Shown here: one piece after another, positions 49,698 through 57,206 of the stretch | How positions within the stretch are numbered: position 1 is the first letter of the stretch | How the letters are laid out: the number at the start of each line of letters is the position of its first letter | Source: Rhodocyclaceae bacterium | Lineage (GTDB): Bacteria > Pseudomonadota > Gammaproteobacteria > Burkholderiales > Rhodocyclaceae | Direction of reading: 5' to 3' | NCBI GenBank assembly: GCA_018883385.1 | Contig: VEQD01000005.1 | Span: 1 to 57,206, forward strand | Length of the DNA: 57,206 nucleotides | Program-made: the position numbers and the translations under genes | Notes under the pieces: generated by a model | Database searches by the model: none | Told to the model about the DNA's origin: nothing | The model's input: the letters and a program-made list of their open reading frames with translations, nothing else

Positions 49698-50147
49698 TTA
49701 GTCGTTGGCGTCTTCGCCCGGCCAGTTCTTGATAAAGTTCTTGAGCATCCGGTTTTCAAAACCCTGCTCTTCCAGCACGGCTTTGGCCACGTCCATGAAC
49801 GACACCACGCCCATGAGCACCTTGCCATCCATCACCGGCACATAACGTTGATGGTGGTTCACCAGGAGCTCACGCACGGCTTCGATCCGCATATCCGGAT
49901 GCGCAATCACCGGATTAGTGACTTTGAAGTCCGCGACGGTCTGCGCCGACAAGTCGCCCTTGGTCTTGCCAACGGCTTGGAGCACCTCACGGAAGGTGAT
50001 CAGACCAGACATCTCACCACGATCCATGACGACCAGCGAACCCGCATCATGTTCAGTGAGGGCGGCAACAGCCTCGCCCAGGCTAGCGCCCGAATGCGTC
50101 GTATAAAGCACGTTGCCCTTGAGTTTGAGTATTTCCTTAAGCAGCAT
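49698..50147 (-). CDS. CBS-domain protein
   Basis: A 149-residue protein made of a pair of CBS domains and nothing else: CBS1 (about 8-70; SLGEAVAALTEHDAGSLVVM, GLITFREVL) and CBS2 (about 75-135; RIEAVRELLVNHHQRYVPVM, GVVSFMDVAKAVL). Such modules bind adenine nucleotides or NAD(H) and act as energy or redox sensors; the partner is unknown. It lies 33 bases after fdxA on the same strand, and a strong terminator follows. Confidence 0.88.
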   Translation of the reverse strand: MLLKEILKLKGNVLYTTHSGASLGEAVAALTEHDAGSLVVMDRGEMSGLITFREVLQAVGKTKGDLSAQTVADFKVTNPVIAHPDMRIEAVRELLVNHHQRYVPVMDGKVLMGVVSFMDVAKAVLEEQGFENRMLKNFIKNWPGEDAND

Positions 50148-50180
50148 AAAGCGTCCTGCGTATCTTTCTAAAAACGTGAA

Positions 50181-50504
50181 TTAGCGTTGCAAATCGGCCA
50201 GTTTGCCGCTTTGACCATTAAAGGTATCGGCATCCGGCATGGGTTCCTTGCGCTCCGAAATGACCGGCCACTGTTTAGCCAATTCGGCATTGAGTGCCGT
50301 AAAAGCTTCCAGGCCGGCAGGGACATCATCCTCGGCATAAATCGCCTCGGCCGGGCACTCGGCCACGCACAGGGTGCAATCAATGCACTCATCTGGGTCA
50401 ATGACCAGAAAATTCGGGCCTTCGTGGAAACAATCCACTGGGCAAACATCCACGCAATCGGTGTATTTACACTTGATACAGTTATCCGTAACGACGTACG
50501 TCAT
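50181..50504 (-). CDS. fdxA: Seven-iron ferredoxin FdxA ([3Fe-4S][4Fe-4S])
   Basis: A 107-residue Azotobacter FdI-type ferredoxin. By alignment C9, C17 and C50 hold the 3Fe-4S cluster and C21, C40, C43 and C46 the 4Fe-4S cluster; C12 and C25 are the free cysteines, as in FdI. The long C-terminal tail (about 58-107) is typical of the family. It carries low-potential electrons; the partner is not shown here. It diverges from trxA and is followed by the CBS gene. Confidence 0.94.
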   Translation of the reverse strand: MTYVVTDNCIKCKYTDCVDVCPVDCFHEGPNFLVIDPDECIDCTLCVAECPAEAIYAEDDVPAGLEAFTALNAELAKQWPVISERKEPMPDADTFNGQSGKLADLQR

Positions 50505-50660
50505 GGCATTCCTCTAAATGGGGGAGAAACAAGGGTGTCATCGACAACTTGCCCATTATGCCGTCTTGCGGCAAACTGCGCACGTCTCGCTTGTGTCCTT
50601 GCGCACAAACGGGCATAGTATTTATTTCCTAATCACTTATTCCGCTAGAGGCAATGCGCT

Positions 50661-50987
50661 ATGAGCGAACATATTGTCCACGTCACCGACAGCTCCTTTG
50701 CGGCTGATGTTCTTCAATCGGCTACCCCCGTCTTGCTCGACTTCTGGGCAGAATGGTGCGGCCCTTGCAAAATGATCGCCCCGATTCTGGACGATGTCGC
50801 CAAAGAATATGGCAGCAAACTCAAGGTTGCCAAAATCAACATTGACGAAAACCAGCAAACCCCCGCTCAGTTTGGCGTACGCGGCATTCCCACCCTGATG
50901 CTCTTCAAGGGCGGCAGCGTCGAAGCCACGAAGGTGGGCGCTCTGTCGAAATCGCAACTGGTTGCCTTCCTCGACGGCCATCTGTAA
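50661..50987 (+). CDS. trxA: Thioredoxin 1
   Basis: A 108-residue thioredoxin with the active site WCGPCK (C33, C36), cis-Pro in GIPTLMLF and buried Asp in LLDFWAEW. It reduces disulfides in the cytoplasm and serves ribonucleotide and PAPS reductases. The length equals E. coli TrxA (109). The trxA-rho order is conserved in many Proteobacteria. Confidence 0.96.
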   Translation: MSEHIVHVTDSSFAADVLQSATPVLLDFWAEWCGPCKMIAPILDDVAKEYGSKLKVAKINIDENQQTPAQFGVRGIPTLMLFKGGSVEATKVGALSKSQLVAFLDGHL

Positions 50988-50993
50988 TATTCG

Positions 50994-51016
50994 CGGGGTG
51001 GTCGGCGACCACCCCG
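50994..51016 (+). terminator. Hairpin after trxA
   Basis: A perfect 10-bp GC-rich stem (CGGGGTGGTC pairing with GACCACCCCG) with a three-base loop starts seven bases after the trxA stop. No U-run follows, so it is either a 3'-end stabiliser or a weak or factor-dependent stop. The rest of the 278-base trxA-rho gap holds no gene that I can see. Confidence 0.5.
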
Positions 51017-51265
51017 AGTCATCCCGAGCCACTCCAGGCACACCCCCGCATCACCGTAACACCTGACCGGAGCAACTCCGGGCAGAAGGCTAATCCTCCA
51101 GTGATGACGCCAAGCGACACCGCCAGTCGGTCTCCAGTCGCTGCAAGCCTGCACCAGGCATCTCACCTCCCCGACCCGGTTCTGACGTTTTAGCGTACTT
51201 CGTGCGTTCAAACGCCCGGCGCCTCGGATGGTTCCCGATTTTCTTACACGTTCCGCACGTTCACC

Positions 51266-52525
<1,260 letters not shown>

Positions 52526-52554
52526 TTGCAATCACTTGAAAAATCAGAGATAAT
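52526..52554 (+). promoter_or_regulatory. Predicted sigma-70 promoter for rpmE
   Basis: TTGCAA (52526-52531) and GATAAT (52549-52554) stand exactly 17 bases apart, starting right after the rho stop codon. The predicted start is near 52561, giving a leader of about 58 nt. Confidence 0.6.
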
Positions 52555-52618
52555 TGAAAGCTTAACGGGATCCGGCCACATCCGCCGGATCGGCACGCAA
52601 CTCCCAAAGGAAACACCC

Positions 52619-52834
52619 ATGCGCTCAGGCATCCACCCCGAATACAAAGAAATTGAAGTCACCTGCTCGTGCGGCGAAAAGTTCACGACCAAATCGACCA
52701 TGAACAAGGCGCTGAACGTCGAAGTCTGCTCGAACTGTCATCCGTTCTACACGGGTAAGCAGAAGATCGTCGATACCGCCGGTCGCGTTGAGAAGTTCCG
52801 TCAGAAATTTGGCGGTCTGCGCAAGTCGGCCTAA
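52619..52834 (+). CDS. rpmE: 50S ribosomal protein L31, zinc-binding type
   Basis: A 71-residue L31 with the four zinc-binding cysteines of the C+ form: C16, C18, C37 and C40 (CSCG and [13 protein letters not shown]). ATG 52619 has a clear ribosome site (AAAGGAAACACCC). An upstream TTG in the same frame, at 52526, lies in the promoter and is not used. Under zinc limitation C+ L31 is commonly replaced by a C- paralogue; none is seen here. Confidence 0.96.
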   Translation: MRSGIHPEYKEIEVTCSCGEKFTTKSTMNKALNVEVCSNCHPFYTGKQKIVDTAGRVEKFRQKFGGLRKSA

Positions 52835-52855
52835 ATTCCGACCTGGCAGAATAAC

Positions 52856-52887
52856 AAGGGCAGCCACGGCTGCCTTTTGTTTTTTTG
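52856..52887 (+). terminator. Rho-independent terminator after rpmE
   Basis: A hairpin with GGCAGC(C) pairing with (G)GCTGCC and a CACG loop, flanked by AA/TT, is followed by TTTTGTTTTTTT. It lies 22 bases after the rpmE stop and before the glycosyltransferase. Confidence 0.85.
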
Positions 52888-52902
52888 TATGATTGAGTGG
52901 CT

Positions 52903-54618
52903 ATGTCCTTTCTAGACCTCCGTCCCACGCCCCCCTCGGCACAACCGGACGCGCCCGTTCGCTGGAGCACCTATTCGCGCCAACCCCTGCTGATGAGCTG
53001 GCCGGTGGCCTTGTGTCTACTGTTAATCCTGCTGATTCCCGGCCTGATCGGTCGCGACCCATGGCGGGGAGATGACGCCGAACAATTCGGCGTGATTGCG
53101 CAACTGCTGCAGGGCGGCAGTTGGCTGGTACCCGCCTTCCAGCTGGAGAGCTGGGATCAATCACCCCTGTATTACTGGGTCAACGCCCTGATTGCCTGGC
53201 CGTTCAGCTTTTTTCTGGATCTGCCCGACGCCGCCCGCATCGGTAATCTATTCTGGGTTGGCCTTGCCCTCTATGCGCTCTTCGAGGCCGCCAAAGTCTT
53301 CTCCAGCGGCGAAGACGCCCAGGTACTGCCCTTTCTGATGCTGGGCGCACCGGGCCTCATGCTCACCGCGCACGAAACCCAGCCCGATCTGGCCATCATG
53401 GCGGGCTACGCTGTTTTCTTCTGGGGATCCAGTCGGCTCTGCTTTGAACAGGTATCACCCGGTTCTACCCTAACGGCCCTCGGTCTGGGCATCACCATCC
53501 TGGCCGGAGGCCTGCCCATTGCGCTGCCATTGGTCATGACGCTGCTGGGCCTCTTCCTGTTCAAACAGCGGCTGCGCCTTAATACGCTCATCGCCCTGAT
53601 GCTTGGTTTACTCATCGGACTCTCCTGGTTTGTTCATGCCGCCGCCTTTGGCGAGCCAGGCACGGGCAACTTCGCTGACGCCTTATTCAAGGCGATCTGG
53701 CCGACCAGCACCCTTCGTGGGCTTCAGGATTTACCAACGTCGTTGCTCAATTTCATCAAGCTGGTTGCCTGGACCAGCTGGCCGACCTGGCCCATTGCCG
53801 CCTGGACACTATGGCGCCGCCGCCTGACCTTCTGGCATCGTCAGAACCTGATTCCGCTCAGCGTCTTCATCCTGGCGTTCCTCCTCGAGATTACCACCAC
53901 CCCGGCGCGCCCCTCAAAGAGCCTCGTGCTGTTGATGCCCATGCTGTTATTGGCTACGGCGTCGGTCACCCACCTACGCCGAGGCGCTGCCAATCTGCTG
54001 GACGCTTTTACCCTGACACTGTTCACACTCACAGCAGGTTTCATCTGGCTGGGCTGGATCGCCATGCATTTCGGGTGGCCCGCATCGCTGGCACAGACGG
54101 TCACACGCCTGGAGCCCGGTTTTAGCACCCCACTGACCCTCCTGGCGCCGGCGATTGCCTTCCTGCTGACGATTGGCTGGTTCGTACTCATGCGCAACAT
54201 TCCGCGCTCGCCGGTTCGGGGGATTCAGCACTGGTTTACCGGCGTCACACTCACCTGGGCGCTGGCGGTGGCTCTTTGGCTGCCCTGGATTGACCATGGG
54301 ATGAGTTTTACCCGCCTGGGCCAACAGATTGGTCAACAAGTCGATGGTACCGGGTGCATCGCTACGTCCAAAGTCGCAGACGACGCACGCGCCGCACTAT
54401 CCTACCAACTGCAGCGGGCGATGCCACGCGCTGGTCTCAGCGCTGGCAAAAACTGTCAGTGGCTATTGGTAGAGACCCCCGGCCACCAAAACGAGATCCG
54501 GCTACCCAATGGCTGGGAAAATGCCAGCAAGGTCTGGGCCGGTCATCGTCGTGGTAACCGCGCCGAACGCTACACCCTCTTCCGGCGCGTAGACAGCGCT
54601 AAGCCTGATCAGCCTTGA
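52903..54618 (+). CDS. PMT/ArnT-like membrane glycosyltransferase
   Basis: A 571-residue integral membrane protein with about 11-13 helices, of the GT-C (PMT/ArnT) superfamily. The first periplasmic loop carries the acidic motif [15 protein letters not shown] (about 50-64), where ArnT-type enzymes have their catalytic Asp; [13 protein letters not shown] (about 84-96) is typical too. A C-terminal periplasmic domain (about 475-571) follows the last helix. These enzymes move a sugar from a polyprenyl-phosphate carrier to lipid A, protein or glycan; the acceptor is unknown. ATG 52903 is preferred to GTG 52897. It overlaps convergent orn by 20 bases. Confidence 0.85.
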   Translation: MSFLDLRPTPPSAQPDAPVRWSTYSRQPLLMSWPVALCLLLILLIPGLIGRDPWRGDDAEQFGVIAQLLQGGSWLVPAFQLESWDQSPLYYWVNALIAWPFSFFLDLPDAARIGNLFWVGLALYALFEAAKVFSSGEDAQVLPFLMLGAPGLMLTAHETQPDLAIMAGYAVFFWGSSRLCFEQVSPGSTLTALGLGITILAGGLPIALPLVMTLLGLFLFKQRLRLNTLIALMLGLLIGLSWFVHAAAFGEPGTGNFADALFKAIWPTSTLRGLQDLPTSLLNFIKLVAWTSWPTWPIAAWTLWRRRLTFWHRQNLIPLSVFILAFLLEITTTPARPSKSLVLLMPMLLLATASVTHLRRGAANLLDAFTLTLFTLTAGFIWLGWIAMHFGWPASLAQTVTRLEPGFSTPLTLLAPAIAFLLTIGWFVLMRNIPRSPVRGIQHWFTGVTLTWALAVALWLPWIDHGMSFTRLGQQIGQQVDGTGCIATSKVADDARAALSYQLQRAMPRAGLSAGKNCQWLLVETPGHQNEIRLPNGWENASKVWAGHRRGNRAERYTLFRRVDSAKPDQP

Positions 54619-55153
54619 GGAAGTGCGCGCGGTAAAAGCGTAGCTCGTCGATCGATTCGTGAATGTCGGCCAGCGCCGTATGTGCGCCGGTTTTATTGAC
54701 GTGGGCCGACAAATCTGGCCGCCAGCGCCGACACAACTCTTTGAGCGTACTCACATCGAGGTTGCGGTAATGAAACCAGGTCGTCAATTCCGGCATGTAT
54801 CGCGCCATAAAGCGTCGATCCTGACAGATCGAATTGCCACACATCGGACTGATGCCCTTGCTCACCCAGACCTGCATGAATGCAATCGCCGCCTGCTCGA
54901 CGGCGCGCATGTCCAATCCAGACTGGCGCACGCGATGCGTGAGACCCGAGGTGCCATGGGTTTTCGTATTCCAATCATCCATACTAGCAAGCACCGAATC
55001 TGACTGATGAATGGCCCAGGACGGCGATTCGGCCACAACGTTCAGATCCGCATCGGTCACGACCATGGCCAACTCCAGAATCGTATCGGCATCCGGATTC
55101 AGACCAGTCATTTCCATATCCAGCCAAACAAGCCGTCGTTGATCAATTGTCAT
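54599..55153 (-). CDS. orn: Oligoribonuclease
   Basis: A 184-residue DEDDh 3'-5' exonuclease that finishes RNA decay by degrading dinucleotides, including pGpG from c-di-GMP turnover. Catalytic D12 and E14 are in [11 protein letters not shown], with later residues in [13 protein letters not shown] and [11 protein letters not shown]. The length matches E. coli (181). It diverges from the M48 peptidase gene; orn beside this peptidase and rsgA is usual in betaproteobacteria. Confidence 0.96.
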   Translation of the reverse strand: MTIDQRRLVWLDMEMTGLNPDADTILELAMVVTDADLNVVAESPSWAIHQSDSVLASMDDWNTKTHGTSGLTHRVRQSGLDMRAVEQAAIAFMQVWVSKGISPMCGNSICQDRRFMARYMPELTTWFHYRNLDVSTLKELCRRWRPDLSAHVNKTGAHTALADIHESIDELRFYRAHFLKADQA

Positions 55154-55219
55154 GCGTGATTACCTTCAAAACGTTGACTCGCGATAAGATTCGGCATTGT
55201 GTCACAAGTCACTTTTCCG

Positions 55220-56470
55220 ATGTCCGATATCACCCTCGCCTTTTTGGCGCTCGTACTTTGCAACCTCGTCATCCGGCTATGGTTATATCGGCGACAAAGT
55301 GCCTCGGTACAACATCATCGCGACCAGGTGCCTGACGCATTTTCTACTGCTATTGGTTTGGCTGATCATCAGAAGGCCGCCGACTATACCGTGGGCAAAA
55401 TGCAGCTTGGCCAAATGCAGTTATGCGTTGAAACCATCTGGCTACTGGCACTGACTCTGGGCGGTGGCATCAATAGCCTTTACAGCTGGGCACTAGACCT
55501 CACATCTGCCAATACCCCCTTGCTCACCGGACTGATTTTTCTTGCCATGCTTGGGTTCGCCTCGGGTGTGATTGATCTGCCCTTTGCGATCTACCGGCAA
55601 TTTGGTTTAGAGGCCCGCTTCGGTTTCAACCGAATGACCCCGGCGCTCTTTGTCACCGATCTGATGCGAAGCACCCTTGTCGGCGCATTCATTGCCCTGC
55701 CCATCCTCTCGCTCTTACTCTGGTTGCTGCAAAACGCTGGTCCCACAACTTGGCTCTGGGCCTGGTTGGCCTGGATGGGTTTCAATGCGTTGTTGCTGTT
55801 CCTCTACCCGGTGCTCATTGCGCCATTGTTTAACAAATTCACGCCGATGCCAGACTCGGCGCATAAGGCGAAGCTGGACGCCTTGCTCAATCGTTGCCAT
55901 TTTCATGCCAGCGGGCTCTTTGTGATGGACGGCTCACGTCGCTCCGCCCATGCCAACGCTTATTTTACGGGCTTTGGTCGGCATCGGCGCATTGTGCTTT
56001 TCGACACCCTCATCAATCAGCTCACACCCGACCAGCTCGAGGCCGTGCTGGCGCATGAAATTGGCCACTACAAGCGTCAGCATCTCCCCAAACGCTTGCT
56101 GACCATGTCGATCATCTCCCTGGCGCTGCTCTGGGCCTTGTTTCAGCTGTTCGAAGCGCCCTGGTTCTACCAAGGGCTCGGCGTTCAATACGCAAACCCA
56201 GCCACGGCGCTGGCGCTCTTTAGTCTGGCCATGCCGCTCTGTCTGCTCCCCCTCACCCCCTTGAGTAACGCGCTATCGCGCAAACACGAATATGAAGCCG
56301 ATGCATACGCGGCCGAGACCAGCCAGGCGCATGCGTTAATCCATGCCCTGGTCACCATGTACCGCGAGAATGCGGCAACCCTGACCCCGGACAGCCTCTA
56401 TTCGTTGTTTCATGACTCGCACCCACCCGCTGCACTGCGTATTGCGCATCTTGAATCCACCAACCATTAA
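55220..56470 (+). CDS. M48 family (Ste24/CAAX protease-like) membrane metalloprotease
   Basis: A 416-residue zinc metalloprotease with about six to seven transmembrane helices. HEIGH is at 279-283 and the third ligand Glu in KHEYEADAYA (about 355-364). The N-terminal CAAX-protease domain contains FGLEARFGFNRMTP (about 127-140), and RSAHANAYFTGFG is the edge-strand region. Eukaryotic relatives trim prenylated proteins; bacterial substrates are unknown, with membrane protein quality control a reasonable guess. I prefer ATG 55220; GTG 55199 would add seven residues. Confidence 0.88.
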   Translation: MSDITLAFLALVLCNLVIRLWLYRRQSASVQHHRDQVPDAFSTAIGLADHQKAADYTVGKMQLGQMQLCVETIWLLALTLGGGINSLYSWALDLTSANTPLLTGLIFLAMLGFASGVIDLPFAIYRQFGLEARFGFNRMTPALFVTDLMRSTLVGAFIALPILSLLLWLLQNAGPTTWLWAWLAWMGFNALLLFLYPVLIAPLFNKFTPMPDSAHKAKLDALLNRCHFHASGLFVMDGSRRSAHANAYFTGFGRHRRIVLFDTLINQLTPDQLEAVLAHEIGHYKRQHLPKRLLTMSIISLALLWALFQLFEAPWFYQGLGVQYANPATALALFSLAMPLCLLPLTPLSNALSRKHEYEADAYAAETSQAHALIHALVTMYRENAATLTPDSLYSLFHDSHPPAALRIAHLESTNH

Positions 56471-56473
56471 TTC

Positions 56474-57206
56474 ATGAAGCCAACCGCCAGCTTCACCGCC
56501 CGGATCATTGCCAGTCATGGCCGGCACTATGTGGCGCGCGATGCAGCCGGCAAGCTCTGGCATTGCATTGCCCGGGGAAAAAAACGCGACGTGGCTGTTA
56601 ACGATGTCGTGCATCTCACCGATTTGGGTAATTCTGGTGATGTGAGCCAGCCGCAAGCCGTCATTGATGAAATTGAAGTCCGCTCAAACCTCTTTAGACG
56701 ATCGGACCAGTTCAAAGAAAAAGCCATTGCCGCCAATGTCGATCAGGTCTGGTTTGTCGTCGCGACCGAGCCCTCGTTCGATCCGGAACTGCTCTCCCGA
56801 GTTCAGATCGCTTGCGCCGCTGAAGGTATCAACTTCACGATCATTCTGAACAAAGCCGATCTTACCGACCTGCTGCCCCGAGCAGAAGACCTGCTAAACA
56901 TCTTTGCACGCATTGGCATCCCGGTCATTCAGACCTCGACGCTGAATGGTCAGGGTCTGGGTCAGCTCATTCAACGCATCAATGGGCAAACGACGGTACT
57001 AACCGGTCAATCCGGCATGGGCAAATCGTCATTGATCAACGCGCTCGTGCCCGATGCCAAAGCGACCATTGGTGAGATTTCGCATTTTCTGGATACCGGC
57101 CGGCACACGACGACCACCGTGCAGGCTTATCAGCAAGTTGCCGATACAACCATCATTGACGTACCCGGCCTACAGGTCTTTGGCCTATCGCACCTGACCG
57201 AAGAAG
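56474..57206 (+). CDS. rsgA: Small ribosomal subunit biogenesis GTPase RsgA, 5' part
   Basis: The first 244 codons of a circularly permuted GTPase that checks 30S maturation; the gene runs out of the window. An N-terminal OB fold (about 1-75) is followed by the permuted G motifs: ILNKADL (G4, about 118-124), GQSGMGKSSLIN (G1, about 178-189), DTGRHTTTT (G2, about 205-213) and IIDVPGLQ (G3). The C-terminal zinc domain is beyond the edge. It starts three bases after the M48 peptidase stop, so they are likely cotranscribed. Confidence 0.95.
   Translation, partial: MKPTASFTARIIASHGRHYVARDAAGKLWHCIARGKKRDVAVNDVVHLTDLGNSGDVSQPQAVIDEIEVRSNLFRRSDQFKEKAIAANVDQVWFVVATEPSFDPELLSRVQIACAAEGINFTIILNKADLTDLLPRAEDLLNIFARIGIPVIQTSTLNGQGLGQLIQRINGQTTVLTGQSGMGKSSLINALVPDAKATIGEISHFLDTGRHTTTTVQAYQQVADTTIIDVPGLQVFGLSHLTEE

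Overview
The window reads as a compact, plasmid-free stretch of a betaproteobacterial chromosome (roughly 57% GC by eye). The best support is gene order: rpsB-tsf-pyrH-frr-uppS-cdsA-dxr-rseP-bamA-ompH-lpxD-fabZ-lpxA-lpxB-rnhB-trmH, with the end of ppsR converging on it, plus trxA-rho-rpmE and orn-M48 peptidase-rsgA. The organism is a Gram-negative with lipid A, a BAM complex and a Lol system. I cannot name the genus. I saw no tRNA, rRNA, CRISPR array, insertion sequence, integrase or prophage gene. Nearly all the DNA is coding, and most genes touch or overlap their operon neighbours.

Layout. 1-200 holds the 3' end of ppsR. 197-15486 (minus strand) is the translation / isoprenoid / envelope super-operon, running from rpsB at the right down to an SpoU-type RNA methyltransferase at the left. 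Between rpsB and map (15487-15795) lie back-to-back promoters. 15796-19205 (plus) is map-glnD. 19216-28938 (minus) is smc-zipA-ligA-galU-hpt-methyltransferase-MTIP: chromosome structure, division, DNA ligation, UDP-glucose and 6-oxopurine salvage. 29064-29894 (plus) holds queF and a small secreted protein. 29932-34440 (minus) is ppk2-ppx-(CbiM-like membrane protein)-MATE, a polyphosphate-centred operon. 34600-41936 (minus) is lolC/F-lolD-comEC-hydrolase-relA. 42037-44858 (plus) is an RpfE-type gene with recJ; htpG and greB follow on the minus strand. 47423-49656 (plus) is fabI plus a MaoC-phosphotransacetylase fusion. 49698-50504 (minus) is fdxA and a CBS protein. 50661-54618 (plus) is trxA-rho-rpmE-glycosyltransferase, then orn (minus), an M48 peptidase and the start of rsgA (plus).

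How the genes work together. The left third couples ribosome production (S2, EF-Ts, RRF), UMP supply, undecaprenyl-PP and phospholipid precursors, outer-membrane protein assembly (BamA, Skp, RseP) and lipid A synthesis (FabZ, LpxA, LpxB, LpxD). Several loci deal with stress or nutrient state: GlnD (nitrogen), RelA (amino acids), Ppk2/Ppx (polyphosphate), HtpG (heat) and GreB/Rho (transcription). The hpt-MTIP pair suggests that methylthioadenosine is salvaged through methylthioinosine and hypoxanthine.

This is mainly conserved housekeeping DNA, and I do not see a clearly new defence or mobile system. The points most worth following are: (1) a MaoC-phosphotransacetylase fusion whose hydratase half has lost its catalytic histidine, next to a FabI and without acetate kinase; (2) a CbiM-like membrane protein without partner subunits in a polyphosphate operon; (3) a 10-bp perfect inverted repeat between smc and queF; (4) the MTIP-methyltransferase-hpt group; (5) an RpfE-type protein of unknown function overlapping recJ; (6) a sigma-32-like promoter for htpG.
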